A DNA stretch of 64,000 nt from Isosphaeraceae bacterium EP7 (GCA_038400315.1 CP151667.1:3173174-3237173); one strand, 5' to 3'; counted from the first letter of the stretch, positions 42,416-51,815 are shown. Translations and numbers: made by a program. Notes: generated from the letters alone by a model not told the origin.

Positions 42416-44263
42416 ATGCTTCCATCGAACATCGTGCGATGTTTCGCCGCAGCCCTCTGCGTGGCCCTGGCTGCTCTCTCGGCGCCCGCCGCCCAGGCCG
42501 CCGATCGGCCGTCCACGGCTCGCGGGCTCGATGGCAAGGACGTGGCGCTGACCGCCCCGAAGGGGGGCGCCGCCGTGCTCATCTTCTATTCGACGGAGTG
42601 CCCGATCTCCAACGCCTACAGCCCGGCGTTGAAGGCCTTGCGGGGCGACTATCTGGCGGACAGGCTGACCATGGTCGGCGTCTGCGTCGACCCCGACCTA
42701 TCTGACCGCGCGGTGGCGACCCACAAGGCGGAGTACGGCCTGGAATTCCCCGTCGTGCGCGACCGCCGTGGCACCCTGGCCAGGTCCTTCGGCGCCAGTG
42801 TCACGCCCGAGGTGGCGGTTCTCGACCAGGCCGGCGAGGTCCGCTACCTGGGGCGGATCGACGATCAGTATGCCGCCCGCCTCAAGCGGAACGCGAATTC
42901 GACGTCGCACGAGCTGCGCGACGCCGTGGCCGCGTTGACGACGGGCAAGCCCGTCGCCGTGGCCCTGACCAAGGCGGTCGGCTGCCCGCTGCCGGTCCCG
43001 GCGGCCAGGCCGGAGCAGGCCCCGACCTACGCGGGCGAGGTGGTCTCCATCCTCCAGGCGCATTGCCAGGAATGCCACCGGCCGGGGCAGGTCGGGCCGT
43101 TCCCGCTGCTGACGTACGAGCAGGCCCGCAAGCGTGCCGATGACCTGGCCTCGGTGGCGGAGGACCGGCGGATGCCCCCCTGGAAGCCGCTGGCGGGCGC
43201 CGGAATCCCGTTCGCGCACGACAAGTCGATGTCCGAGGCCGAGATCGCCATGCTCGTCGCCTGGGCCGGCGCTGGGGCCCCCGAGGGAGACCCGTCGAAG
43301 GCGCCCGCCCCGCGGGCGTTCCCAGAAGGGTGGGCGCTGGGCACGCCCGACCTCGTCGTGGACATCGGCACCGACTTCGAGGTGCCCGCCTCGGGCGACG
43401 ACATCTACCGCTGCTTCGTGATCCCCACGAACTTGCCCGAGAAGGTGGCCGTGTCGGCCGTCGAGTACCGGCCCGGCAACGCGTCGGTGGTGCATCACGT
43501 GCTGGGCTACGTCGACACCAGGGGGGACGCCCGCAAGAAGGACGAGGCCGAGGCCGGCCCCGGCTACACCTGCTTCGGCGGCCCCGGGTTCGCCGCCGTG
43601 AGCGACATGGGGGGGTGGGCGCCCGGCAATGAGCCGCGCTATCTGCCCGAGGGGGTCGGCCGGTTCCTGCCGAGCGGGGCCGACCTCGTCGTGCAGGTGC
43701 ACTATCACCCGTCGGGCAAGCGCGAGGTGGACCGGACGAGGATCGGGCTCTACTTCGCCAAGACGCCCATCAGGCAGACGCTCGTCTCGGCGATGGCGGC
43801 CGACCCGGAGCACCTGGAGCTGCCCGCGGGCGACGCGAACATCGCCGCGAAGGCGATTTGGAAGGTGCCGGTCGACGTCGATGCGTACTCGGTGACGCCC
43901 CACATGCACATGAGGGGGCGTGACATCTCCATGGCGGCGATCCTGCCCGACGGCACGCGCAAGCCCCTGATCCGGATCGACGACTGGGACTTCAACTGGC
44001 AGAACTCGTACCTGTTCCGCGAGCCCCTGTTCCTGCCCGCCGGCACGGTCGTCGAGGTCGAAGGGCACTTCGACAACTCGGCGGCCAACCCCCGCAACCC
44101 GATCAAGCCGCCGGTGAAGGTGCACTGGGGCGAGGGGACGCACGACGAGATGTTCATCGGCTTCATCTCGGTGGCCAAGCACGGCCAGGACCTGACCCGA
44201 CCGGGCGAGCAGGACGACCTGGGGAAGATCCTCCGCGACCAGCGGAAGCCGCCCGGCCGCTAG
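42416..44263 (+). CDS. Redoxin - heme c - copper monooxygenase-like fusion protein
   Basis: The 615-residue exported protein has a signal peptide (CFAAALCVALAALSAPAAQA). Residues about 35-175 form a thioredoxin-like redoxin domain (VLIFYSTECPISNAYSPALK, FPVVRDRRGTLARSFGASVT, PEVAVLDQAGEVRYLGRID) with one N-terminal Cys in TECP and no CxxC. At about 217-221 CQECH binds heme c (ILQAHCQECHRPGQVGPFPL). From about 300 it resembles the copper type II ascorbate-dependent monooxygenase fold: VVHHVLGYVD, VVQVHYHPSG and HMHMRG near 496 supply the His ligands. Such fusions are common in planctomycetes, usually without biochemical assignment. A stem-loop terminator follows. Confidence 0.85.
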   Translation: MLPSNIVRCFAAALCVALAALSAPAAQAADRPSTARGLDGKDVALTAPKGGAAVLIFYSTECPISNAYSPALKALRGDYLADRLTMVGVCVDPDLSDRAVATHKAEYGLEFPVVRDRRGTLARSFGASVTPEVAVLDQAGEVRYLGRIDDQYAARLKRNANSTSHELRDAVAALTTGKPVAVALTKAVGCPLPVPAARPEQAPTYAGEVVSILQAHCQECHRPGQVGPFPLLTYEQARKRADDLASVAEDRRMPPWKPLAGAGIPFAHDKSMSEAEIAMLVAWAGAGAPEGDPSKAPAPRAFPEGWALGTPDLVVDIGTDFEVPASGDDIYRCFVIPTNLPEKVAVSAVEYRPGNASVVHHVLGYVDTRGDARKKDEAEAGPGYTCFGGPGFAAVSDMGGWAPGNEPRYLPEGVGRFLPSGADLVVQVHYHPSGKREVDRTRIGLYFAKTPIRQTLVSAMAADPEHLELPAGDANIAAKAIWKVPVDVDAYSVTPHMHMRGRDISMAAILPDGTRKPLIRIDDWDFNWQNSYLFREPLFLPAGTVVEVEGHFDNSAANPRNPIKPPVKVHWGEGTHDEMFIGFISVAKHGQDLTRPGEQDDLGKILRDQRKPPGR

Positions 44264-44281
44264 CCTTCGAAACGCCGAAAT

Positions 44282-44315
44282 CCCTCGCCTCGGGCGGCAT
44301 TGCCCGGGGCGAGGG
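44282..44315. terminator. Bidirectional terminator
   Basis: CCCTCGCCTCGGGC (44282-44295) pairs with GCCCGGGGCGAGGG (44302-44315) with one G-T pair and the loop GGCATT. It lies between converging genes, 18 bases after one stop and 29 before the other. Confidence 0.65.
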
Positions 44316-44343
44316 AGGGGGCGTTCTCGCGATCCTCGGCGGA

Positions 44344-46023
44344 TCAGAAGTAGAGCTGGAAGCGGAGCATGAACTCGTCGCTGGTCAGCTGCTTGCGCGC
44401 GACGGGCGAGGTGTTGAACAGGACCGGGTTGCCGAACTCGGCGTGGTTCCAGGCCAGGTACACCTTGACGTACTGGGTGAGGTGCCAGTTGACGCCGACC
44501 CAGTTCATCCAGACGCGGTTGGACCAGAGGTTGGGGTCGGCCAGGCCCTGCGAGAAGACGTTGTTCGAGACGTCCATGTACTCGAATCGGGCGAACGGCT
44601 CGATGGCCCCGGTGCCGAAGTTTCCCTTGGTCGGGTTGAAGGGGTGGATGGGCTTGACCAGGCCGATGTTGCCGCGGGTTTCGCCGGTCAGCAAATAGCT
44701 CGCCTGGGCATAGAAGCTCTGCACGCCGATGCGGTCGCGGTCGCGGAGGTTGACGGTCGTGGCATACTGGCTGGCACCGCTACCCCACTCGCCGACGACG
44801 GCGAGTTGCTTGTAGTACCAGGCGGCGTGCAGGTCCCAGAAGGCCCGGAAGCCCGACTCACGCACGTTGGTGTTGAAGGCGAGGAACGGGATGCCCGCCA
44901 CGCTGTTGCCCGTGGTCGGCACGATGGTCCGCAGGACCTGCGGGATGGGAGCGTGCTCCTGCTGGCCGGCGTAGAACGAGCCGCCGATGTTGAAGTTCTC
45001 GAGCGCCGTGTCCTTCCACTCGTCGAACGGTCTGTAGTTGAGGAAACCGGCGACGTCCTTCGAGTTGTCGGCGTCGATCAGGCCGTTGCGCGTGCCGTTG
45101 AAGATACCGCCAGCGTAATCGAGCTTCTGGCCGAACAGGCGGCCGAAGGCCATCACGCCGTCGTCGCGGTTGAGGGCGAAGTTGTTGAAGAAGATCGACC
45201 GCTCGGGGACGGTCAGCCCCTGGATCGGCTCGACGAAGAACTCGTAAGTGAACGGGGTTTTGAACCGACCGGCCCTGATCCTGAGCTTGGGGCTGTAGTC
45301 GATGTCGGCGAAGACGTCAAGCAGCGAGAACGAGTCGAAGCCGTTGGCGAACGACACGAAGTAGCCGAATTGCTTGGACACCCGGCCGCTGAACATGAAC
45401 CACTGGCGGGGGAAGAGGAACGTGTTGCGGACGTTGACCTGGCCCCCCTGCTCGAATCCTCGGTAGTCGAACTGGGTCAGGTTGTGGAACTGGAGGATGT
45501 ATTCATCGTTGTCGGCCCTGATCTCGAAACCCGGGCCGAACTTGACCTTGCCCGGGAAGTTATCGAGCGTGGCCGGCGAGTTGAACCGGGCCGAGGGCGC
45601 CGGGGCCGGCGGGTTCGACTGCCCCGGGGCCGAGACACCGCCCATGGCGGAGGGGGCGGCGGTCGCGCCGGGCGGCCCGGTGTCGCCGCCGGAGGCGGGC
45701 GTTCCTCCGGAGGTCAGTCCGGGGCCGACGCCCGGCGTCCCGTTCGGGTCGTAGACGCCAACAGCCGGGCCCGGCTGGGCCGGCTCGGACAGCGTGTTGA
45801 CCTGATTCGCGAGCTGCTTGACCATGCCCTCGAGTTGGTGGATCCGTTCTTCGAGCTGGGCCTCGCGAGTTGGGTTTGCTTCCGAGTTGGCCGCGGGGGG
45901 GACGGCCGGGTCGGGAAGCGGTGGGGTCTGGCCGAATGCGGCCTGACCCAGGCCTCCGATCAGGAGGCCTCCCATCACGAGGGAAAACTTGCGGCTCTTA
46001 GGGCCGCGGGACGATCTTGGCAT
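44344..46023 (-). CDS. OprO/OprP-like outer-membrane porin
   Basis: The 559-residue protein starts at 46023 with GGGGAG 9 bases upstream and has a signal peptide (SLVMGGLLIGGLGQAAFGQ). A short coiled coil follows (REAQLEERIHQLEGMVKQLA with NQVNTL), probably for trimerisation or cell-wall anchoring, then a Gly/Pro linker (85-145). The barrel begins near 150 (DNDEYILQFHNLTQFDYRGF) and contains DYSPKLRIRAGRFKTPFTYE and FNNFALNRDDGVMAFGRLFG, the usual phosphate-selective porin O/P segments. The C-terminus LTSDEFMLRFQLYF ends in Phe, the outer-membrane insertion signal. It probably passes anions such as phosphate or polyphosphate; specificity is inferred. Confidence 0.9.
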   Translation of the reverse strand: MPRSSRGPKSRKFSLVMGGLLIGGLGQAAFGQTPPLPDPAVPPAANSEANPTREAQLEERIHQLEGMVKQLANQVNTLSEPAQPGPAVGVYDPNGTPGVGPGLTSGGTPASGGDTGPPGATAAPSAMGGVSAPGQSNPPAPAPSARFNSPATLDNFPGKVKFGPGFEIRADNDEYILQFHNLTQFDYRGFEQGGQVNVRNTFLFPRQWFMFSGRVSKQFGYFVSFANGFDSFSLLDVFADIDYSPKLRIRAGRFKTPFTYEFFVEPIQGLTVPERSIFFNNFALNRDDGVMAFGRLFGQKLDYAGGIFNGTRNGLIDADNSKDVAGFLNYRPFDEWKDTALENFNIGGSFYAGQQEHAPIPQVLRTIVPTTGNSVAGIPFLAFNTNVRESGFRAFWDLHAAWYYKQLAVVGEWGSGASQYATTVNLRDRDRIGVQSFYAQASYLLTGETRGNIGLVKPIHPFNPTKGNFGTGAIEPFARFEYMDVSNNVFSQGLADPNLWSNRVWMNWVGVNWHLTQYVKVYLAWNHAEFGNPVLFNTSPVARKQLTSDEFMLRFQLYF

Positions 46024-46453
46024 CCGTGCCACTCCCCCTGATGTGTGCAATCTCCGCGGACGAGGCAGCCATGAGCGGGTTTCTGCCCCAATATCTGCCA
46101 TTTCTGGCAGACGTGGCCACGCCGAAATTTCGACCACGGCAAACGCGATCTGCCGATCAAGAAAATCGGCATCTGGCCCGCCGAATCTTAGGGAAAATCC
46201 AGGAAATCCGACCAAACCCCCCATCCTGCGGCGGCTCGTCGGGCATTTCCACTGTTCCGCGGGCGACTTGACAGCACCGAACCCGCGACCTAGAGGCCCT
46301 GTAGCATCCGCGATTGACGGCAGATCCGGCATCCCCGGGCCGATCGTCCGTCCGCAATGGCGGGCAGACGCCATCTCACGCCCCGTTGGTTGGGATCGAC
46401 CGGGGCGAGACGCCGGACGATCCGGAGTTCGCCGCCTGGAGGAGTTTCGCGCC
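46024..46453. other. Divergent intergenic region between porin and pilin-like gene
   Basis: This 430-base gap must hold both promoters. For the plus strand, TTGACA (46268-46273) is followed after 17 bases by TAGAGG (46291-46296), a perfect -35 with a weak -10, about 150 bases before the pilin-like start. On the minus strand I could not settle on a porin promoter. Frames open through the region show no protein-like sequence. Confidence 0.4.
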
Positions 46454-46924
46454 ATGTCGGGACAGAGCGTCAGCCGTCGACGGGCCGGGTTCACCCTGAG
46501 TGAGTGCGCCTTGGCCCTGGTGATCCTGGGCGTCCTGGCCGCCTTTGGCGTGCCGCGATTCAACCAGGGTGTCGAGCGATCGAAGGCCGCGGAAGCGTTT
46601 GCCTACGGCGCCTCGGTCCGCTCGGCCCAGGACCGTTATCGTTCGCACCACCAAACTTACGCCACGACGCTGGCCGACCTGGACATCGCGTTCGCGGCCC
46701 CCAGGTTCTTCGCCGTCGGCCCGTTCAGGCCGGGCTCGTCCGGCTCGATCGAGGGCTCATGGTCGCTGACCCTGACGAGGACCGGCGATTCGGCCGGATA
46801 CGGGTCCTACACCATCGTCTTCACCCAGGAGGGCTTCGACGGCGTGGCCAGCACCCTCGATGCCTTGCCGGACATCGACCCGGTCGTCACTTCGCGAGTC
46901 GGGACCGGCGGCCCGGGTCGCTGA
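46454..46924 (+). CDS. Type IV pilin-like protein (prepilin-type N-terminus)
   Basis: The 156-residue protein has a short basic leader, then the prepilin peptidase site and hydrophobic helix RAGFTLSECALALVILGVLA. Cleavage would follow Gly, giving Phe at +1 and Glu at +5 as in true pilins and pseudopilins. The globular part has YRSHHQTYATTLADLDIAF, GSWSLTLTRTG and YTIVFTQEGFDG, an arrangement like minor pilins or type II secretion pseudopilins. GGAGGAG lies 9 bases before ATG 46454. No pilus assembly gene is in the window, so the partner system must be elsewhere. Confidence 0.85.
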   Translation: MSGQSVSRRRAGFTLSECALALVILGVLAAFGVPRFNQGVERSKAAEAFAYGASVRSAQDRYRSHHQTYATTLADLDIAFAAPRFFAVGPFRPGSSGSIEGSWSLTLTRTGDSAGYGSYTIVFTQEGFDGVASTLDALPDIDPVVTSRVGTGGPGR

Positions 46925-47270
46925 TCGGTCCAAGCGGGGATTGACCGGCGGGGGAAGAAGTCCCGCGAGGCGGCGGGTTGGCGATGACGTTCGATCGAGG
47001 GGCCGGAATGCACACCATGGATCTCCAGCGGCCCGCGCCGACGCAGCACGGATCGAAGGGGCCTCCTCGTTCGGGCCGCCCACGATCGCTCCTCGAGATC
47101 CGCCGCCCCCGCCGACGACGTTCATCGGCCCGGCGAGCCCCTGGGGGCTGCCCTCCTCGAGCGCACGGCCTCCAGAGCGACGGGACTTCGATGAGCGAAC
47201 CGGGGCTCAGGCCGACACGCGACCTTCGAAGAGAGGCCGGCTCGGCCTCTGCTCTCGCGGGGTGCCCGAG
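46925..47270. other. Gap before the DUF5658-like gene
   Basis: The 346 bases hold no recognised gene. The frame of the following gene is open through this stretch and reads a Pro-rich passage (FGPPTIAPRDPPPPPTTFIG) near 47080-47140, which could be an N-terminal extension, but no start with a good ribosome-binding site supports it. No clear promoter or hairpin was found. Confidence 0.35.
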
Positions 47271-47969
47271 ATGAGCCGCCATCGCGACCCCACGCCCGGC
47301 CCCTGGCCCGATGACCGTTGCGGGCCCGACCGCAGGAGACGGCCGACGGGCCCGCTCGACGTCTTCCGCCCGGGCGGCCGGCGTGTGGCCGTGCGCCGCG
47401 CCGAGGAACGCCAGGACACGTACTTCGTCGACCAGATCCCGAACCGGCTGCTGGCCCTGATGGTGCTGCTGGTGGTGCTCAGCCTGGTCGACGGCCTGCT
47501 GACGCTCAGGCTCGTCGCCCTGGGCGCCGAGGAGGCCAACCCGGTGCTACGCGTCCTGCTCGACCAGGGCCCGGGAACCTTCCTGATGGGCAAGTTCCTG
47601 CTGACGGCGCTGGGCCTGCCCGTGCTCCTGGTCTACCGGAACCAGCGACTCTTCGGCACGCGAATCCGGGCGGGGGCGGCCCTGTCCGTCTTCCTCGTGC
47701 TCTTCCTGGCGCTGCTGGCCTACCAGACCTGGCTGATCCGGGCGAGGGGAGGGCACGCCGCCTTGGCCCTTGCCCTACTTCGCGGCGGCCCCTCGGTGGT
47801 GGCCGATGGCCTGCGCATAGAGCTCCTGGATGCGGTCGACCTTGCGCTCCCAGTCGTAATGGTCGAGGATCCGTTGCCGGCCGTTGCGGCCCATCGACCG
47901 CCTCAGCTCGGGGTCGGCCGCCAGGCGTTTCATCGCGGCGGCGAATCCCGAGACGAGTGCCTCGCGTGA
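47271..47969 (+). CDS. DUF5658-like small membrane protein
   Basis: After about 45 Arg- and Pro-rich residues come three hydrophobic segments: LLALMVLLVVLSLVDGLLTL, FLLTALGLPVLLVYRN and ALSVFLVLFLALLAYQTWLI. Asp in VDGLLT and the motif GAEEANPVLRVLL between segments 1 and 2 match the pattern of DUF5658 (D-x3-T, E-x-NP), a family of unknown function. The recognisable part ends near residue 165. The frame then continues for about 65 residues opposite the glycosyltransferase gene without protein-like features. I use ATG 47271; the family assignment is from motif memory. Confidence 0.65.
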   Translation: MSRHRDPTPGPWPDDRCGPDRRRRPTGPLDVFRPGGRRVAVRRAEERQDTYFVDQIPNRLLALMVLLVVLSLVDGLLTLRLVALGAEEANPVLRVLLDQGPGTFLMGKFLLTALGLPVLLVYRNQRLFGTRIRAGAALSVFLVLFLALLAYQTWLIRARGGHAALALALLRGGPSVVADGLRIELLDAVDLALPVVMVEDPLPAVAAHRPPQLGVGRQAFHRGGESRDECLA

Positions 47970-49049
47970 GGTGGGTGGGACGAGGATCCCGCACGACTCG
48001 TCGAGGTAGTCGGCCGGCCCGCCCCATTCGGTGGCGATCGCCGGGATGCCGCAGGCCATCGCCTCCAGGACGACGGCGCCACCGCACTCGTAGAGGCTCG
48101 GCAGCACCAGGGCGTCGGCCTCGCGCAGCCTCGCCGGGCATTCGGACTGCTTGATCCAACCGTGGAAGGTCACCCGGGGAGCCAGGCCCAGGCGTGCCAC
48201 CTGCTCCTCCGCCGGGGCACGCATCGGCCCGTCGCCCAGCAGGTCGAGCCGGACGTCGGCCCCGGCTTGCACCGCCGCGTGCAGGGCGTCGATGAGCACG
48301 TCGACCGCCTTCCAGTCGACCATCCGCCCGATGAAGAGGAACCGGGTCGGCCCTGCCTGGGGGGCCCGGTCGCCTTCCGGGGCCGACCAGAGTTCCAGAT
48401 CGACGCCATTCTCGACCAGCTCGATCACCTCCCCACGGACGCCCGAGGGGAGCGCCTTGCGGGTCCGCTCGTTGGCGACCAGGACCATGTCGGCCTTCAG
48501 CTTGCCCGGGGCCATCCGGTTGATCGAGTCGGAGACGAGCCGCCGCAGGCTCCGCGATCCTTGGGCCGCATCGTCCTTGCCGCCGAAGGCCGGCGGGTAG
48601 GTCATCCCGCCGTTGAGCGGGCCGATCACCAGCGGCAGACGCAGCTTGTGCAAGGTGGAAGGCTCGCCGGCCGCCACGGGGATCGGCTGGTGGACCACGT
48701 CGATCCCGTGCTCGCGGATGAGCCGGGCGGCGATCGACCTGGCGATCCTCTGGGTCGAGAGTCGGCTGATCATCCCCAGGGTGAAATAGCTGACCGTGTG
48801 CGGCAGGCGCCGCCCGAGCTTCAGCAGCGACTTGTGGAGCGAGGTGTCCGGGACGAACGAGATCCGGTCGAGGTCGTCGGGGAACATCGCCGTCAGCTCG
48901 GCCCGGGTCCGGTCATGCACGATCATCCAGCACTCCGCCCCCCGCTTGCGGAGGACGCGGAAGTAGTGGACGGGCAGGATCGCCTCGCCACCGAACTTCG
49001 AAGATGCATGCTCGGCGATGATGAGGACTTTGTTCTGTTGATTCGACAT
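47775..49049 (-). CDS. GT4-family glycosyltransferase
   Basis: The 424-residue protein has the GT-B fold of GT4 enzymes, which transfer a sugar from a nucleotide donor. The N-terminal half shows VLIIAEHASSKFGGEAILPV (the Gly-rich acceptor loop), HGIDVVHQPIPVAAGEPSTL and LVIGPLNGGMTYPPAFGG. The C-terminal half has FLFIGRMVDWKAVDVLIDAL, DLLGDGPMRAPAEE and RVTFHGWIKQSE. The donor-binding ADALVLPSLYECGGAVVLEA, MACGIPAIATEWGG carries the E-x7-E motif. This resembles colanic/exopolysaccharide-type transferases. MSNQQNK at 49049 is the likely start; ATG 49079 is possible. Its 3' end overlaps the converging DUF5658-like frame by 195 bases. Confidence 0.88.
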   Translation of the reverse strand: MSNQQNKVLIIAEHASSKFGGEAILPVHYFRVLRKRGAECWMIVHDRTRAELTAMFPDDLDRISFVPDTSLHKSLLKLGRRLPHTVSYFTLGMISRLSTQRIARSIAARLIREHGIDVVHQPIPVAAGEPSTLHKLRLPLVIGPLNGGMTYPPAFGGKDDAAQGSRSLRRLVSDSINRMAPGKLKADMVLVANERTRKALPSGVRGEVIELVENGVDLELWSAPEGDRAPQAGPTRFLFIGRMVDWKAVDVLIDALHAAVQAGADVRLDLLGDGPMRAPAEEQVARLGLAPRVTFHGWIKQSECPARLREADALVLPSLYECGGAVVLEAMACGIPAIATEWGGPADYLDESCGILVPPTSREALVSGFAAAMKRLAADPELRRSMGRNGRQRILDHYDWERKVDRIQELYAQAIGHHRGAAAK

Positions 49050-49277
49050 GATTCGAGGGGAAAATCCGTGCGCCGGCATCGGCGGGGCCGCATCCCGGCG
49101 GCCGACGGGCCGGGCACCCCGGGGTCGCCGCGCTCCCCTCGGGGCTCAAGCATGCAAGATCTCCGATCATACTCTCCGCGCGCCCGGGGTTCAAGCTCGC
49201 CGCCCGCGGCCCCGTGCCGCTATGATGGGCGTCCAGCCGGCGGATCTGACGCCGCGAGGGCGGCGAGGGCACCAGCG

Positions 49278-50723
49278 TTGGGCGTGACGGCAGAGCGGAA
49301 GACGGACGGGAAGGGGGACCGCACGCGCCCTGCGAGCGGGTCGGTGGCGGCCGAGATCGCGCCAACCCTGAGGCTGGCCGTCCCGGTGGTCCTGGCCGAG
49401 CTCGGCTGGATGGCCATGGGGGTCGAGGACACCCTGATCGTCGGCCGGCTCGGCCCCGAGTCGATCGGCGCCGTCGGCCTGGGGTCGATGCTCCACTTCG
49501 TCCCGGCCATCTTCGGCATGGGCATGCTGCTGGGGCTCGACGCCGTGGTCTCGCGCGCCTTCGGCGAGGGGCGCCTCGACGAGTGCCACCGGTCGCTGGT
49601 GCAGGGGGTCTACCTGGCGCTCTTTTTGACGCCCCCGCTGATGCTGCTGGTCGCGGCGCTTGGCCCCGCGATGGCCTGGTGGGGTGTCGACCCGACGGTG
49701 CTGGGCCTGGTGGGGCCCTACCTGCGGGCGATCAACTGGAGCACGCCGCCCCTGCTCATCTACGCTGCATTCCGCCGCTACGTGCAGGGGATGGGCCGGG
49801 CGGCCCCGGTGATGGCGGCGCTGGTCGTGGCCAACGTGTTGAACATCGCCGGCAACTTCGTGCTGGTCTTCGGCCTGCTGGGCTTCCCCCGGATGGGCGT
49901 CGAGGGCTCGGGCTGGGCCACCTGCCTGGCGCGGCTGGCCATGGCCGCCATGCTGGTCTCCTACGCCTTCTGGCACGACCGCCGCGCCGGGACCGGCTTC
50001 TGGAACGTCTCGCTCCGGCCCGACCGTGCCCGCCTGGGCAGGCTGTTCGGCCTGGGCCTGCCGGCGGCCACGCACCTGGCGCTCGAGGTCGGCGTCTTCG
50101 GCGCGGCCACGGCGCTGGCCGGCACGATGGGGGCCGCAACGTTGGCGGCGCACCACATCGTGCTGAACGCGTCGAGCGTGACCTTCATGGTGCCGCTGGG
50201 CGTGGCCTCGGCGGGCGCCGTTCGCGTGGGCCAGGCGCTGGGCCGCGGCGATCCGGCGACGGCGGCACGCGCGGGCTGGTCGGCCCTGATCCTGGGCGTC
50301 GGCTTCATGGCGTGCACCGGCCTGGCCTTCGTGCTCGCCCCGGGCGCCGTGCTGCGGCTGTATACCGACCGGCCCGAGGTCCTCTCCATCGGATTGAGTT
50401 TGATGTCGATGGCGGCCCTCTTCCAGCTCTTCGACGGTATGCAGGGGGTGGCGACCGGGATCTTGCGCGGCGCCGGCGACACGCGCACGCCCATGCTGGT
50501 GAACCTGGGGGCGCACTGGTTCCTCGGCCTGCCGCTGGGCGCCACGCTCGCCTACGGCCTGGGCTGGGGCGCCAGGGGCCTCTGGGCCGGCCTCGCCTTC
50601 GGCCTCATCGTCGCCGGGCTCATCCTCATTCGCACCTGGGCCGCGATGGCCCGGCGGCTCGCCGATGAACACGACGCCAGCCACCCAGAGACCCGACGAC
50701 CCCCGCAGGAGGGCCAGCCATGA
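49278..50723 (+). CDS. MATE-family multidrug/solute exporter
   Basis: The 481-residue protein has twelve hydrophobic segments in two halves. The first half opens with LRLAVPVVLAELGWMAMGVE, DTLIVGRLGPESIGAVGLGS, and FGMGMLLGLDAVVSRAFGEG, diagnostic of MATE exporters; the second has FGLGLPAATHLALEVGVFGA and TMGAATLAAHHIVLNASSVT with MVPLGVASAGAVRVGQALGR. Such proteins exchange cations for organic solutes. No ATG precedes it in frame. TTG 49278 (GAGGG 8 bases upstream) is the likely start; GTG 49284 is the alternative. The stop overlaps the next gene by ATGA. A TATGAT hexamer near 49221 could be its -10 box. Confidence 0.9.
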   Translation: MGVTAERKTDGKGDRTRPASGSVAAEIAPTLRLAVPVVLAELGWMAMGVEDTLIVGRLGPESIGAVGLGSMLHFVPAIFGMGMLLGLDAVVSRAFGEGRLDECHRSLVQGVYLALFLTPPLMLLVAALGPAMAWWGVDPTVLGLVGPYLRAINWSTPPLLIYAAFRRYVQGMGRAAPVMAALVVANVLNIAGNFVLVFGLLGFPRMGVEGSGWATCLARLAMAAMLVSYAFWHDRRAGTGFWNVSLRPDRARLGRLFGLGLPAATHLALEVGVFGAATALAGTMGAATLAAHHIVLNASSVTFMVPLGVASAGAVRVGQALGRGDPATAARAGWSALILGVGFMACTGLAFVLAPGAVLRLYTDRPEVLSIGLSLMSMAALFQLFDGMQGVATGILRGAGDTRTPMLVNLGAHWFLGLPLGATLAYGLGWGARGLWAGLAFGLIVAGLILIRTWAAMARRLADEHDASHPETRRPPQEGQP

Positions 50724-51784
50724 CCATCAGAGACGCAACCCGTACGGCAGCCCTCGCGCTGCTGGCAGCCCTGGTCCCCGCCCCGGCCGCCGTCGCCGCC
50801 GGGCCGAAATACGCGATCGAGTCGAAGCCCTCGCGGCGCGTCGAGGCGACGCTCACCCTGGCGATCTCGGCCCCGCAGCTCAAGGCCGATGAGTGGGACG
50901 TCTTCGTCCCCAAGATCCCCGCGCTCCCCTGCCAGTCGGCCGTCAGCTCGGCCGCCAGGCCCGAGGGGCGTGAGGTCGCCGAGGGGAGCCCCAGGCATCA
51001 GCCGGTCCTCGAGGTCATCGTCGCCGCGACGACCGGGGAACTCGCCAAGGCCCTGACCGTCGAGGCCCGATACACCGCCACCCTGATCGCCCGCCGCCTG
51101 GTCGAGCTCAAGCCGGGAGACGCCCCCGCCAAGGTCGCGCCGCTGACCGCCAACGAGCGGGTGCTCTCGCTGAGGGCCAGCGCCGAGCACTTCGACTTCG
51201 AGACCCCCGAGTTCCGCGCCTGGCTGGCCGACCGCGGCCTGGCCCGCGGCGAGGGCGAGCCCGACGTCGACTATGCGAGGCGCGTGTTCCTCGCCATCAA
51301 GAAAGAGTTCTCGTATCACTATACGAACAAGCTCGACCGCCACGCCACGGCCGTCTGCAAGGCGGGCAAGTCGGACTGCGGCGGGCTCTCGGTCGTGTTC
51401 ACCTCGGCCATGCGGGCGCACGGCATCCCGGCCAGGCTCCTCGTCGGCCGCTGGGCCTTCGACGGTGGCGAGGGGGGCGGCCCCGCGGGGAACCAGGAGC
51501 ACGTCAAGGCCGAGTTCTACGCCGATGGGGTCGGCTGGGTCCCCGTCGACTGCTCGTCGGCCATCCTCCACGACAAGGAGCCCGAGGGGCTGACCTACTT
51601 CGGCACCGACGCCGGCGACTTCATCGTCCACCACCTGGACCTCGACCTGGAGATCCCCTCGCATCGCTTCGGCAAGCAGACGATGATGGTCCTCCAGATC
51701 CCCCCCTGGTGGGTCCGCGGCAGCGGCCAGCTGGCGGGTGTCACGAGCGTCGTCTCCTGGAAGGTGGCCGATCTCCACGAATGA
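50720..51784 (+). CDS. Secreted transglutaminase-like cysteine protease/amidase
   Basis: The 354-residue protein has a signal peptide (AALALLAALVPAPAAVAAG), an N-terminal beta-rich region (about 30-150) and a transglutaminase-like core. Catalytic Cys lies in KSDCGGLSVVFTSAMRAHGI with PARLLVG, and His/Asp in NQEHVKAEFYADGVGWVPVD. It begins within the stop of the MATE gene, so it is translated from the same message. Transglutaminase-like proteins in bacteria are usually periplasmic proteases or peptide-bond-modifying enzymes. Its job beside a MATE exporter and sugar genes is not clear. Confidence 0.87.
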   Translation: MTIRDATRTAALALLAALVPAPAAVAAGPKYAIESKPSRRVEATLTLAISAPQLKADEWDVFVPKIPALPCQSAVSSAARPEGREVAEGSPRHQPVLEVIVAATTGELAKALTVEARYTATLIARRLVELKPGDAPAKVAPLTANERVLSLRASAEHFDFETPEFRAWLADRGLARGEGEPDVDYARRVFLAIKKEFSYHYTNKLDRHATAVCKAGKSDCGGLSVVFTSAMRAHGIPARLLVGRWAFDGGEGGGPAGNQEHVKAEFYADGVGWVPVDCSSAILHDKEPEGLTYFGTDAGDFIVHHLDLDLEIPSHRFGKQTMMVLQIPPWWVRGSGQLAGVTSVVSWKVADLHE

Positions 51785-51815
51785 CCGATCGCTGTCAATC
51801 GACGGGATGGTACGC

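Noticed and set aside
48162-49277. N-terminal extension of the MATE gene frame to 48162
   Set aside because: The extension is antisense to the glycosyltransferase gene; MATE similarity begins after 49278.
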